In this document: positions 1 to 8,723 of the stretch, one piece after another | How the letters are laid out: each line of letters begins with the position of its first letter | How positions within the stretch are numbered: the first letter of the stretch is position 1 | Program-made: the position numbers and the translations under genes | NCBI GenBank assembly: GCA_963736975.1 | Contig: CAVTQY010000001.1 | Location: 2,666,001 to 2,730,000, forward strand | Source of the DNA: CAVTQY01 sp963736975 | GTDB lineage: Bacteria; Pseudomonadota; Alphaproteobacteria; Acetobacterales; Acetobacteraceae | Reading direction: 5' to 3' | Length of the DNA: 64,000 nt | The notes under the pieces: model-generated | Databases searched by the model: none | What the model was told of the DNA's origin: nothing | The model's input: only the letters and a program-made list of their open reading frames with translations

Positions 1-507
1 TTGCCCGTTTTGGTACAGCGGAACGCCACCCCCAAAGGTGATGATCCCGCCGGGTATCTGCCCTATGCCGGTGCCCTGCGGGTTAAAGACCGGGTTGAAC
101 GGATTAGAGTTGTTTAATCCGTAGAGCGAACCGCCCGGCTGAGTGGCGGCGTACAGGTTGGCGGTGGATAAGGCAAACAATTGGTTGCTGAAATCATTGG
201 CGGCGCTTGCCTTGGCGATTGCGATATCGCGGCTGCCCGGCCAGGCATCCCCGGTCTTGATGACCGAGCAAAGGAACCCGAACCGATCGACGACCGCCGA
301 CCACATCTGGTTCGGATGCGGCTTGAAGAGGCCTCCATTATTGTCGGGCAAGTTTACCACTTTTGTGAGTTCACTTTGGACGTGGTTTACCACCGAGCGG
401 GGTATGGCGCATCCCGACTCCGGATTAAAATTCTGAGATTGTGCGAAGGACGAGAAACCGAACAAAACAAACGCAACCCCGATGCCGGTTTTATAGAATG
501 TTCGCAT
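1..507 (-). CDS. GlcG/HbpS-family secreted heme-binding-like protein (partial)
   Basis: An open frame on the minus strand begins with ATG at 507 and runs 169 codons without a stop to the left edge, so its C-terminus lies outside the window. A GGGGAG ribosome site precedes the ATG. The N-terminus is a clear Sec signal (hydrophobic GVAFVLFGFSSFA then Q-S-Q). The mature part contains DIAIAKASAAN at about residue 93 and PGGIITFGGGVPLYQNG near residue 150, the pattern of the GlcG/HbpS (DUF336) family, whose members bind heme or act as small extracytoplasmic sensor partners. The frame is undamaged as far as it can be read. Family assignment is by remembered signature; the ligand is not known. Confidence 0.8.
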   Translation of the reverse strand, partial: MRTFYKTGIGVAFVLFGFSSFAQSQNFNPESGCAIPRSVVNHVQSELTKVVNLPDNNGGLFKPHPNQMWSAVVDRFGFLCSVIKTGDAWPGSRDIAIAKASAANDFSNQLFALSTANLYAATQPGGSLYGLNNSNPFNPVFNPQGTGIGQIPGGIITFGGGVPLYQNGQ

Positions 508-741
508 TTTTGCACTCCCCTGTTTGGACGTCACTTATTTGGTTTTGATAGGTTTTACCTTAACCGGGTTCCCCTCCCGCGACAGGAGGCGGAACTCAGC
601 GTGCACTTTATAAGCTAGATGATGCTATAAGAAAATGGGAATTTGCCATTATGGGTCACATTTCCCGTCGGCAGAAGCATTCCCCTACCTGACACCATCG
701 CGGATTGGCAATGAGTCCGATTCACCTGCGGCTTATTTGTA

Positions 742-1560
742 GCCGGGCCGTCCACGCAGAGATCGAGCGTGCTGCCGTCGCGAGCGGGATGAAGACCAAT
801 GTTCGAGGCTGGGATCGAGGCCGCGCTCGACGGAATTACTACCATCGAAGAACTGGTGCGCAGCGTCCGCGCCGAGGCCTGGTCCCCTGTCCCTGAGTTT
901 CGCTACCTCGCGATCACTCAGGCCGGCTAGACCAAGCGCGGCGTAATGGAAGCAGCCCGCGAAGCGGAAGTGGTCGTCCGGCTGCAACGGCAGGACAGAA
1001 TCCCGATGCGCGCCGCCCCGGTGACCGCGCGTTTATTTTCCGATCTGCTGAGCAGCAGCTTGGCCGTGGCCGCGCGCTGCGGACCCAGGAGGTGACCAAC
1101 TTTACCCGCGAGCTCGCCATATGCTGGAAGCCGGGCAGGACATTGCCTACGTGCTGCGGTTTTTGGGCGAAACCGCGCCCCATGCGCGCGTGCAGCGCGT
1201 AGTTGGGGAGAGTTGCGCAATGCGGTCCGCGACGGCAGTCCGCTGGCCGATGCGCTGGCCCGCCATCCGAACAGTGTCTCGCGGCTCTCGTGCGCACCGG
1301 CGAGGTGGGCGGCACACTCGCCGCCTACATTTGGACCGTCTCGCCTCGCGACTGGAACGCGAGCCGAGTTTGAAGGCCGGCATCATATCGGCCGTGATCT
1401 ACCCGATTCTGCTCGTGATCGCGGCGATTGGCTGGACCCTCCTCCTGCCGTTCTGTCAGCGATCAGGCCGGGGGGGGTGGTTCTATCAGGGCTGGCGCCA
1501 CGGGCGGAATATCTGGTTGGCCGAAGCGGCCGCCGGTAGGGTCCTGGCCCTTCTGACCGG
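742..1560 (+). pseudogene. Type II secretion gspE 3' end / gspF 5' part, decayed
   Basis: Several frames together spell the end of a GspE ATPase followed by the start of the GspF inner-membrane protein. Around 742-890, AVASGMKT is followed, after an extra A near 798, by MFEAGIEAALDGITTIEELV, the typical GspE tail. From about 890 the text reads PEFRYLAITQAG, a TAG stop at 928-930 where a Glu codon is expected, then KRGVMEAAREAEVVVRLQRQ, the GspF N-terminus. Between 1090 and 1450 the frames give TQEVTNFTRELA, LRNAVRDGSPLADALARHPN and IISAVIYPILLVIAAIGW, the conserved GspF region, separated by further frameshifts. No intact secretion gene exists here. The rest of gspE and gspF is missing on both sides. 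Confidence 0.8.
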
Positions 1561-1572
1561 CGGCGGGGAACG

Positions 1573-1826
1573 GGAATGCGGTGCCTGAGTTGCAGCTCAG
1601 CGGCTGTGACGGAGCGACCCGAGCGCACGGCGCAGGACTACGCCGGTTCCGCTGCCGGTACTGCGGCAACCAGTTCAACGAACGCAGCGCCGGCCTGCTG
1701 AACCGGACCCAGTACCCGAGCGACGTCATCGCGCTCGTGATGCTGCGCTATCGGCTGACCGTGCGGGAGGCGTTGGAAGAGGGACTCGCAATCGCGACGC
1801 GTCTGATTCTGGCATTTCGCGAGTGA
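1573..1826 (+). pseudogene. Transposase N-terminal fragment (zinc-finger DDE type)
   Basis: Two frames joined by one shift near 1640 spell the N-terminus of an IS transposase. The first gives MRCLSCSSAAVTERPERTAQ and the second RRFRCRYCGNQFNERSAG, followed by LNRTQYPSDVIALVMLRYRL. The paired C-x2-C motifs and the RTQYPSDVIAL stretch resemble the start of IS6-like DDE transposases. The catalytic domain is absent: the frame diverges at about 1760 and stops at 1826. The scrap sits directly against the gspF remnant, so an insertion followed by deletion may have helped to destroy that locus. The IS family is a tentative call. Confidence 0.55.
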
Positions 1827-2463
1827 AGGCCGGTACAGCCGGGAAGAGAGATTCTCCGCGAGAACAACATTAGGTTGCAGAAAGAATTCTTGCACACCAG
1901 CAATATCCTCGATAAACAAGTCGATGTCGTTCTAATTGAGGCTGGCAACCTTGCGGGAACAGGTTCATCTCCTCCAACCCGCAAACGTATCTAGCATTGC
2001 CGGCAGGGGGTGCACGCGATGCCTGCGCGTCCGGTACTGTATGGGGATAGTGGCCCCCCCGGGTCATGTTTCGGTGGCACCGCTCGCGCCCGCGGTTTAG
2101 CTACGACAACGCCTGCACTAAGCCCAGGGCTTTTCCTAAAGAGAAGCGGCGACACGAAAGGCCGACGGCGCCGGCAGCAGCCGCTGGATCGCGACGTGAA
2201 CCCGGCCATTGCGGATGGCGATGATCTCCTTCCCCGGAGGCTTTGCCACCTCGCCCTTCCGCCATTCCGCGCGATCCTTACCAACTACAAGCGGCAACTA
2301 TATCGAGACGCACCGATGTCTCCAGGATTGTCACCCTGGTCATGCTCGAGGTCAAATTATTCAGAGTGTGATGGATCCTGGCCGAAACTCGCGATGCGTT
2401 ACGACGTCCGCGGAAAGGAACGGTGTGAAACTGCTGCCATGCTTCATTGTCGAGGCTTCAAAG
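1827..2463. other. No recognisable gene
   Basis: Both strands were read. Short open frames exist, including an 85-codon upstream extension of the next gene, but none shows a recognisable motif, a good ribosome site or conserved-looking composition. This is probably decayed IS or accessory sequence. Confidence 0.5.
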
Positions 2464-4491
2464 ATGAGTAGCGATGAGGTAACCACGATCGAGGCATTTG
2501 GCTCGACCAGCCTGGTTCAGGATGGGAGCAATTACTTTCTTGATGCGACTGACGGTTCGGCGGTTGAGCTGAGCTACGGCGGCGCGCCGGTTGTGGTCGG
2601 CCAGTTTGGCGGCTGGGCGCCGATTGGCGCGGAGAAGACCACGAGCGGCTATGAGGTGGCATTGAAGCTGACAGGTGCCGATCAGTATATCGTGTGGACT
2701 GTCGACGACAGCGGCAATTACCTTTCAATGCCTCTTGCCGGCGTGCCGGGATCAAGCGCCGCGTTGGAATCGTTGGAGACCAGCTTCCAGCAGGACCTGA
2801 ATGGCGATGGCACGATCGGTCTTCCTCCGCCAACGGTGATCGAGGCATTTGGCTCGACCAGCCTGGTTCAGGATGGGAGCAATTACTTTCTTGATGCGAC
2901 TGACGGTTCGGTGGTTGAGCTGAGCTACGGCGGCGCGCCGGTTGTGGTCGGCCAGTTTGGCGGCTGGGCGCCGATTGGCGCGGAGAAGACCACGAGCGGC
3001 TATGACGTGGCATTGAAGCTGACAGGTGCCGATCAGTATATCGTGTGGACTGTCGACGACAGCGGCAATTACCTTTCAATGCCTCTTGCCGGCGTGTCGG
3101 GATCAAGCGCCGCGTTGGAATCGTTGGAGACCAGCTTCCAGCAGGACCTGAATGGCGATGGCACGATCGGTCTTCCTCCGCCAACGGTGATCGAGGCATT
3201 TGGCTCGACCAGCCTGGTTCAGGATGGGAGCAATTACTTTCTTGATGCGACTGACGGTTCGGCGGTTGAGCTGAGCTACGGCGGCGCGCCGGTTGTGGTC
3301 GGCCAGTTTGGCGGCTGGGCGCCGATTGGCGCGGAGAAGACCACGAGCGGCTATGAGGTGGCATTGAAGCTGACAGGGACCATACCAGGTGCCGATCAGT
3401 ATACAGTATGGGACCTCGACAATAGTGGTAATTACCTTTCAAGTGCCCTTACCAACGAGTCAGGGGCAAACGCCCAGTTGCAATCGGTCGAGACCAGTTT
3501 CCAGCAGGACCTGAACGGTGACGGTACGATCGGTATTTCTCAAATCACTGATCCTGACGACAAGCCACAGTTTATTTACCAAGGGGTCGATGGAAACGGT
3601 GTACAACTATATGAAGTGAAATGGAACGTCCTGGGCTCACATCCGTTCGCCGTTCGAGTGCTCGCCCCGGATCATCCGTCAACGGATTACCCACATAGCT
3701 TCCTCTTCGCGTTGCCGGTCGAAGCTGGGCTTGCCCAGTCAGGGTTCGGCAGCGGTCTGGACCAACTCCAGCAACTCGGTGTTCAAAATCAATATGACAC
3801 GACAATCGTTGAGCCAATCTTCCCTATTGATCCGTGGTATGCGGACAATCCCAACAATCCAACCATCGACTTTGAGACATTTACGGGAGAGCTCTTGCCC
3901 GCGTGGGTCGATAGCACTTTGGCCACCACCGGAACTGAGAAGAACTTGTTGATCGGCTTTTCGAAGTCGGGCTACGGTGCTCTTGATCTGCTGTTTAAGC
4001 ATCCATCTGCCTTCGATGCTGCTGCTACATGGGATTTCCCGGCAAACATGATGTCTTACGGCGACTATGGATCGAGCTCGAGCGATGATTATGGAACCGA
4101 TGCAAATTTTCAGGACAACTATCGGCTGACTGGCAGCTTCATTGATCAATGGAAATCGCCGTTCATGACGCAAGATCGTATCTGGATTTCTGGGTATTCT
4201 CAGTTCCAGACCGACGTCGCGGACTTCGATGCCCTGCTAACATCGCATGGCGTCTCGCACACCCTTGCAACGCAAATATACGAAGCCCATTCCTGGCTTG
4301 GCGGCTGGCTGTCGGACGCCGTAGCGGGGCTTTACGGCTTGGAGCAAGACTTGATTGGCAGCGTCCCGGCGACGACGACGTCAACCTCGTCGAGCCTCGC
4401 AGCCGTCGGTTCGGGAAATACGTCTCTTGGTGCTGACCTGCAACAATCAACGTTGATACCACCGTCTGATCTACTCTCGGGTCACGCCTAG
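2464..4491 (+). CDS. Triple tryptophan-rich-repeat protein with C-terminal esterase-like domain
   Basis: A 675-aa protein; the start was chosen at ATG 2464 with GAGG about 10 nt upstream, because the longer frame beginning at 2209 has an atypical N-terminal extension. Residues about 8-356 are three tandem repeats of about 117 aa, each with FGSTSLVQDGSNYF, QFGGWAPIGAE and a terminal DLNGDGTIG. This is the pattern I associate with PF07483 domains; the DxNxDG loop resembles dockerin/EF-hand calcium sites. The remaining ~310 residues look like an alpha/beta-hydrolase: GFSKSGYG at about residues 497-504 fits a G-x-S-x-x-G nucleophile elbow and EAHSWLGG may hold the catalytic His. No Sec signal is visible, so export, if any, could be type I. 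Repeats 1 and 2 are almost identical in DNA. The enzymatic role is inferred. Confidence 0.75.
   Translation: MSSDEVTTIEAFGSTSLVQDGSNYFLDATDGSAVELSYGGAPVVVGQFGGWAPIGAEKTTSGYEVALKLTGADQYIVWTVDDSGNYLSMPLAGVPGSSAALESLETSFQQDLNGDGTIGLPPPTVIEAFGSTSLVQDGSNYFLDATDGSVVELSYGGAPVVVGQFGGWAPIGAEKTTSGYDVALKLTGADQYIVWTVDDSGNYLSMPLAGVSGSSAALESLETSFQQDLNGDGTIGLPPPTVIEAFGSTSLVQDGSNYFLDATDGSAVELSYGGAPVVVGQFGGWAPIGAEKTTSGYEVALKLTGTIPGADQYTVWDLDNSGNYLSSALTNESGANAQLQSVETSFQQDLNGDGTIGISQITDPDDKPQFIYQGVDGNGVQLYEVKWNVLGSHPFAVRVLAPDHPSTDYPHSFLFALPVEAGLAQSGFGSGLDQLQQLGVQNQYDTTIVEPIFPIDPWYADNPNNPTIDFETFTGELLPAWVDSTLATTGTEKNLLIGFSKSGYGALDLLFKHPSAFDAAATWDFPANMMSYGDYGSSSSDDYGTDANFQDNYRLTGSFIDQWKSPFMTQDRIWISGYSQFQTDVADFDALLTSHGVSHTLATQIYEAHSWLGGWLSDAVAGLYGLEQDLIGSVPATTTSTSSSLAAVGSGNTSLGADLQQSTLIPPSDLLSGHA
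2487..3539 (+). repeat. Three tandem 351-bp coding repeats
   Basis: The word GATCGAGGCATTTGGCTCGA starts at 2487, 2838 and 3189, an exact 351-bp pitch (117 codons). Units 1 and 2 differ at only a few bases. Unit 3 is the same for about 185 bp and then, after about 3375, diverges and carries a four-codon insertion. Such DNA identity points to recent duplication or gene conversion within the gene. Confidence 0.9.
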
Positions 4492-4562
4492 TCTTAAGAG
4501 TTTGACTCGAATCGCCTATGCAAGACCGGACGTCTGATTTTGCTTGAAGGTGCGTGCTCATC

Positions 4563-4740
4563 TTGATTATGTCGCGGCCAGGCGACGCGATATGAGCTTG
4601 ACGCTGGCAATGTAGAGCCAGGTCACCGCGCTCTCGACGGTCGCTTCGACATCCTTTGCCAGGCGGCGGTTGCGGTTCAGCCATGCGAAGGTACGTTCCA
4701 CCCACCCAACGCCGGGGCAGCAACACAAAGCCTTTGGCCG
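4563..4740 (-). pseudogene. IS5-family transposase C-terminal fragment
   Basis: The minus strand reads VERTFAWLNRNRRLAKD followed by VTWLYIASVKLISRRLA and a stop, the characteristic C-terminus of IS5-family (IS427-group) transposases. Upstream, the expected LSDAAKGFVLLPRRWV is in another frame because of one extra G near 4705. Only about the last 70 residues of the transposase remain. Confidence 0.75.
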
Positions 4741-4759
4741 CGTCCGACAGCTCGCGCCA

Positions 4760-5215
4760 GGTCTAGGTGCAGCGTGCCAGGCCAAAAGCCCGCTTCAAAC
4801 AGGAGATATTGGCCTCGACCATGGTTTCGATGCGGACGCCGCGTCTCTTGTGGAAAGCGACATCCGTCATGCCGAGGGCCTTGGCCTCTGCGATGTTGTC
4901 GGCTCTGGCATAGCCGCCGTCGCTGGCCACTTGGCGCGGCGGCCTGCCGTGGCGCGCGAGCATGGGCAGGAAGCGCTCGGCACCGGCCGGGTTTCCGGTC
5001 TCGACGACAACGTCGAGGATCAGGCGCTGCGACCGGTCGCCAGGTTGATTTTGTGGCCGTACTGCACGTCGCGGCCGCCCTTGACGATGAAGTCCGCGTG
5101 CGGCTCGAACGGCTGACCAATTTTTCGCTGGCCGGCACCGCTTCGCCCGCCGTGCCAGATCAATCTGACTTGCCTGATCGCAACATCTTGGCGTTTTCGC
5201 GGGATAGCTCGGTGG
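4760..5215 (-). pseudogene. ISNCY-like transposase fragment
   Basis: The minus strand encodes, with one frame change near 5030, KIGQPFEPHADFIVKGGRD, VQYGHKINLATGR, LDVVVETGNPAGAERFLPM and LARHGRPPRQVASDGGYA, then EANISCLKRAFGLARCT. These are landmarks of a DDE transposase group usually filed under ISNCY. Both the N-terminus and the extreme C-terminus are lost. The right part abuts the IS5 remnant directly, so two different IS types have been fused by deletion. Confidence 0.65.
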
Positions 5216-5365
5216 CTAATCCGGCAGAGTTTGCGCCTTGACAGTCGTCAGGGGCTCCTGTTCCGATCATGGGAACGCGGGAATTACATCACTCAGGTAA
5301 CGGTTCTATGGAACCAAAGGGCGCCAGTCAGTGCACCTCGTAAGTGTTGATTCTGTTTGCACAAA

Positions 5366-5440
5366 TGGAGCGGGCGAAGGGATTCGAACCCTCGACCCCA
5401 ACCTTGGCAAGGTTGTGCTCTACCCCTGAGCTACGCCCGC
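5366..5440 (-). tRNA. tRNA-Gly (anticodon GCC)
   Basis: The minus strand folds as a complete tRNA: acceptor GCGGGCG pairs with CGCCCGC, the D-loop has AGCTCAGGGGTAGAG, the anticodon stem-loop is CAACC-TTGCCAA-GGTTG with anticodon GCC, and the T-arm contains GGTTCGAATCC. The CCA end is encoded. It lies just downstream of IS debris, a common situation because tRNA genes attract insertions. Confidence 0.97.
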
Positions 5441-5640
5441 GGCCCGCTTCCAACCGGCGTTACCTACAGACCCGGCGCTGCCTTGGCAAGAAGGTCCCGG
5501 CCCCAAGCAGCCCTCCGAGAACCGCTCTGGACGTCCATCCCGGCCCGCCGCATGGTCCGTGAGCGCCCAAGCTTGTCACCGCCGGGGCGCCGTAACATCT
5601 AATCGCGGCATACTCGGGCAGGCTAGGAACACACAGCGTT

Positions 5641-6573
5641 ATGGACGTCATCATCGGCCAAAACCAATCCCCCGGCGCCGCGGCCAACATGATCTCCGAC
5701 GGCGACCAAAAGACCTTCATGAAGGACGTGATCGAAGCCTCGCGGCAGGTCCCGGTCCTGGTCGACTTCTGGGCAACCTGGTGCGGGCCCTGCAAGCAGC
5801 TCACGCCCATCCTGGAAAAGGTCGTCCGCTCGGCGGGCGGGCGCGTGAAGCTGGTCAAGATTGACATCGACCAGAACCGCTCGCTGGTGCAGCAGCTCGC
5901 GCAACTCGGGCTGCCCATGCAATCCGTCCCGACCGTGGCGGCGTTCTGGCAGGGCCAGATTGCCGACCTGTTCCAGGGAGCGCAGCCGGAATCGGAGGTG
6001 AAGCGCTTCGTCGAGAGCTTGCTGAAGCTCGCCGGCGGATCGATGCCAACGGACGACCTGCTGGCCGAGGCGAAAGCCGCGCTGGAGGGCGGCGATGCCG
6101 AAGGTGCGGGCGAGCTGTTCAGCGAGTTGCTGCAACAGGAGCCCGAGAACCCAGAGGCCTGGGCCGGCCTGATCCGCAGCCTGATGGCCCTCGGCCGCGA
6201 GCAGGAAGCCGCCGATGCCCTGGCGCGCGTCCCGCCCAAGCTGACGGACCATGCGGAAATCGCCGGCGCGCGCAGCGCGCTGGCTCTGGCCCGCGAAGGG
6301 CGGGAAGCCGCCGGGCAGCTCCGCAGCCTGCAAGCGCGGGTGGCCGCCGAGCCGTCGGACTTCCAGGCCCGCTACGATCTGGCGACCGCGCTCAACGCCA
6401 GCGGCGCGCGGGAGGAAGCCGCCGAACACCTGCTCGACATCATCCGCCGCGACCGCGGCTGGAACGACGGCGCTGCCCGACAGCAGCTTCTGCGGTTTTT
6501 CGAGGCCTGGGGAGTCGAGGACCCGGCCACGACGGCCGCCCGCAGAAAGCTCTCCGCTCTCTTGTTCTCCTGA
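5641..6573 (+). CDS. cnoX: Chaperedoxin CnoX/YbbN: thioredoxin domain plus TPR-like tail
   Basis: A 310-aa protein of typical length for the YbbN/CnoX family. The N-terminal thioredoxin fold carries the intact active site W-C-G-P-C at residues 47-51, preceded by VLVDFWAT. Residues from about 140 onward are helical repeats rich in Ala and Glu (for example GDAEGAGELFSELLQQEPEN), the TPR-like region that binds client proteins. CnoX-type proteins protect unfolded or oxidised cytoplasmic proteins and hand them to GroEL/DnaK. The ATG at 5641 starts the protein just before the conserved core. The gene heads a tightly packed operon: the next start is 12 bp away. Confidence 0.9.
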   Translation: MDVIIGQNQSPGAAANMISDGDQKTFMKDVIEASRQVPVLVDFWATWCGPCKQLTPILEKVVRSAGGRVKLVKIDIDQNRSLVQQLAQLGLPMQSVPTVAAFWQGQIADLFQGAQPESEVKRFVESLLKLAGGSMPTDDLLAEAKAALEGGDAEGAGELFSELLQQEPENPEAWAGLIRSLMALGREQEAADALARVPPKLTDHAEIAGARSALALAREGREAAGQLRSLQARVAAEPSDFQARYDLATALNASGAREEAAEHLLDIIRRDRGWNDGAARQQLLRFFEAWGVEDPATTAARRKLSALLFS

Positions 6574-6584
6574 GCCGGACTGGG

Positions 6585-7250
6585 ATGCCGGGCTTCCACC
6601 CGCAAACCGCCGATCTCCCGACCGACTTTCCGGTGTTTCCCCTGGAAGAGGCGCTGTTGCTCCCGCGCGGCAAGCTGCCGCTCAATATCTTCGAACCCCG
6701 CTATCTCGCGATGGTGGAAGACGCGCTCGGCGCCGGGCGCATGTTCGGCATGGTCCAGCCCGATCCGGCCCAGCCGCCGACCGAAGTGGGTCCCGGCCTG
6801 TACCGGGTCGGTTGTCTCGGGCGGCTTTGCTCGTTCGCCGAAACGGATGACAGCCGCTATCTGATCACGCTGACCGGGGTCGTCCGCTTCACCATCGGCC
6901 AGGAAACCGGGATGCGCCGGGGCTACCGGCGCGTCAGGGCGGATTTTTCCCCCTATCTGGATGACCTCTGCCTCGAACCACGGCCGATCGGCATCGCCTT
7001 GGAGACGTTGCTCGATACCCTGCGCAGCTACTTTGCCCACCGCGGCTTCGAGGCCAACTGGGACGCCATCCGTAAGATTCCCGACGACCTCCTGGTCGTG
7101 ACCCTCGCCATGATCTGCCCGTTCGAGCCGGCGGAGAAGCAAGCTCTACTGGAAGCCCCCACCGATGCCGAGCGTGCGGTCGCCCTTTTGGCCCTGCTGC
7201 AAATGGGCGCCGCCGTCACCGGCAATGCCGACACCCACCGCGTGAGCTGA
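6585..7250 (+). CDS. Lon N-terminal-domain (LON substrate-binding) protein
   Basis: A 221-aa protein made of a single Lon N-terminal domain (PF02190 type): DFPVFPLEEALLLPRGKLPL followed by NIFEPRYLAMV and FGMVQPD, the standard opening of this family. There is no AAA+ or protease domain, so it is the stand-alone form whose biochemical role is unclear; substrate or partner recognition is assumed by analogy with Lon. ATG at 6585 is 12 bp after cnoX and the order cnoX - LON - Trm112 is common in alphaproteobacteria, suggesting a shared protein-quality role. No oddities. Confidence 0.88.
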   Translation: MPGFHPQTADLPTDFPVFPLEEALLLPRGKLPLNIFEPRYLAMVEDALGAGRMFGMVQPDPAQPPTEVGPGLYRVGCLGRLCSFAETDDSRYLITLTGVVRFTIGQETGMRRGYRRVRADFSPYLDDLCLEPRPIGIALETLLDTLRSYFAHRGFEANWDAIRKIPDDLLVVTLAMICPFEPAEKQALLEAPTDAERAVALLALLQMGAAVTGNADTHRVS

Positions 7251-7270
7251 TCCCCCAAGGTCTGATCCCA

Positions 7271-7471
7271 ATGTCCGATCCCAGGTCCGAAAACCCTGTT
7301 CCCGTCGATCCGCGCTTGTTGGAGATCCTCGTCTGCCCGCTCACCAAAGGGCCGCTCGAATACGATCGTGCCCGGGGTGAGCTGATCAGCCGGAAGGCGG
7401 GTCTCGCCTATCCGGTGCGGGACGGGGTTCCGATTATGCTGCCGGAGGAGGCACGGCCTCTGGAGGAGTAA
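7271..7471 (+). CDS. Trm112 family protein (YcaR/UPF0434)
   Basis: A 66-aa protein with LLEILVCPLTKGPLEYD near the N-terminus and GLAYPVRDGVPIMLPEEAR near the C-terminus, which is diagnostic for the Trm112/YcaR family. Some members activate methyltransferases, but bacterial single-domain forms are mostly uncharacterised. Only one Cys of the zinc ribbon seen in eukaryotic Trm112 remains, as is usual for proteobacterial forms. Its TAA overlaps the next ATG by one base. Confidence 0.9.
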   Translation: MSDPRSENPVPVDPRLLEILVCPLTKGPLEYDRARGELISRKAGLAYPVRDGVPIMLPEEARPLEE

Positions 7472-7824
7472 TGCCGGCGACCACCGAGCTCCGCTACGAC
7501 CGCGCCACTCGCCGGCTCGAGGCGGCGTTCGACGACGGCACGCGGTTCTCGCTGCCGGCGGAATATCTGCGCGTGGAAAGCCCCAGCGCCGAGGTGCAGG
7601 GGCACGGCCCAGGGCAGAAGACGCTGGTTCCCGGCCGGCGGCATGTCGGCATCATATCCATCGAACCGGTGGGCAATTACGCCGTGCGCCTGGTGTTCGA
7701 CGATCTGCACGATACCGGCATCTACTCCTGGGAGTATCTGCATCAGCTCGGCCGCGAGCAGGACGAACGCTGGCGAACCTATCTGGACGCACTGGCCTCG
7801 CGCGGGCTAAGCCGCGATCCATGA
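7471..7824 (+). CDS. DUF971 domain protein (GBBH-like N-terminal fold)
   Basis: A 117-aa single-domain protein: ELRYDRATRRLEAAFDDG at the start, LPAEYLRVESPSAEVQGH, then NYAVRLVFDDLHDTGIYSW and YLHQLG. These are the signatures of DUF971, the domain found at the N-terminus of gamma-butyrobetaine hydroxylase and also alone, often near Fe-S or ubiquinone genes. The function of the stand-alone form is unknown. Start and stop overlap both neighbours (1 bp and 4 bp), so it is translated as part of the operon. Confidence 0.88.
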   Translation: MPATTELRYDRATRRLEAAFDDGTRFSLPAEYLRVESPSAEVQGHGPGQKTLVPGRRHVGIISIEPVGNYAVRLVFDDLHDTGIYSWEYLHQLGREQDERWRTYLDALASRGLSRDP

Positions 7825-8657
7825 AACACTGGCAACTCGACCAGATCGCCTGGGACCGGTTCGAACCGGCCAAGGTGGATCCGGCGATTGTTCCGCTCGT
7901 AAAAGCCGCAGCAATGGTGGAGCGGAACGGCACGGATTACGCGATCTATCTGAACCGTGTGTTCCATGACGATCCGGATTTCCGTCAGGCGGCCGATAAC
8001 TGGGCCGTGGAAGAAGTCCAGCACGGCGATGCGCTCGGCAAATGGGCGACGCTCGCCGACCCCGGCTGGGACTATGCGGCGGCCTTTGCCCGCTACAAAT
8101 CCGGATACCGGCTGCCTTTGGAGGCCCAATCATCCGTCCGCGGGTCCCGTACCGGCGAGCTGATCGCGCGCTGCATGGTGGAAACCGGTACTTCGAGTTA
8201 CTACACCGCCCTCTGCGAGGCGACCGCGGAGCCAGTGCTGCAGCAGATCTGCCGCCTTATAGCGGCCGACGAGTTCCGCCATTTCAAGCTGTTCTACGAC
8301 CATATGCGGCGCTATCTCGGGCGAGAGCGGATCGGCCTGCCGCGGCGGCTGACGATCGCCTTGGGCCGCATCGGCGAGAGCGAGGACGACGAGCTCGCCT
8401 TTGCCTTCCATTGCGGCAACGAGCCGGCAACTCTCGCCTACGAACGACGCCGTTGCATTGCTGCCTATATGGGCCAGGCGATCGGTTACTACCGGTTCCG
8501 CCATGTCGAACGCGGCATGGGGATGATCTTCAAGGCGGTGGGCTTGCCGCCGCGCGGACGGCTCTCGGATATCGGCGCGCGCGTGACCTGGTGGCTGCTG
8601 GCCCGGCGGCGCCTGCGCTTCGAACGACAGCTCGGCCGGACTGCCGCAACTGCCTGA
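7821..8657 (+). CDS. Ferritin-like di-iron protein
   Basis: A 278-aa, mostly helical protein. Two iron-ligand-type motifs are visible, WAVEEVQHGDAL (E-x2-H) and AADEFRHFKLF (E-x2-H), and other Glu residues occur in the helices between them. This matches ferritin-like or acyl-ACP-desaturase-like di-iron carboxylate proteins. Its substrate is unknown; members of this group occur near quinone and lipid genes in alphaproteobacteria. ATG 7821 overlaps the DUF971 stop (ATGA), so it is the last gene of the operon starting with cnoX. The final ~60 residues are basic and less conserved. Confidence 0.75.
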   Translation: MKHWQLDQIAWDRFEPAKVDPAIVPLVKAAAMVERNGTDYAIYLNRVFHDDPDFRQAADNWAVEEVQHGDALGKWATLADPGWDYAAAFARYKSGYRLPLEAQSSVRGSRTGELIARCMVETGTSSYYTALCEATAEPVLQQICRLIAADEFRHFKLFYDHMRRYLGRERIGLPRRLTIALGRIGESEDDELAFAFHCGNEPATLAYERRRCIAAYMGQAIGYYRFRHVERGMGMIFKAVGLPPRGRLSDIGARVTWWLLARRRLRFERQLGRTAATA

Positions 8658-8723
8658 AGCTACGTCTTGAGGAATCGAACGAGTGATTATGGGGATACCT
8701 GAAACGCGAGCCAGCCAACGTCA

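Noticed and set aside
742..1560. A functional type II secretion gene pair
   Set aside because: An in-frame stop, several frameshifts and missing ends exclude function.
2209..2463. 85-codon N-terminal extension of the repeat protein
   Set aside because: It has no ribosome site or signal peptide and its composition is unlike the protein; the start at 2464 is better supported.
2444..3442. 332-codon minus-strand frame with repeated Ser/Arg/Pro-rich text
   Set aside because: It is the reverse reading of the 351-bp coding repeats, whose plus-strand frame has recognisable domains.
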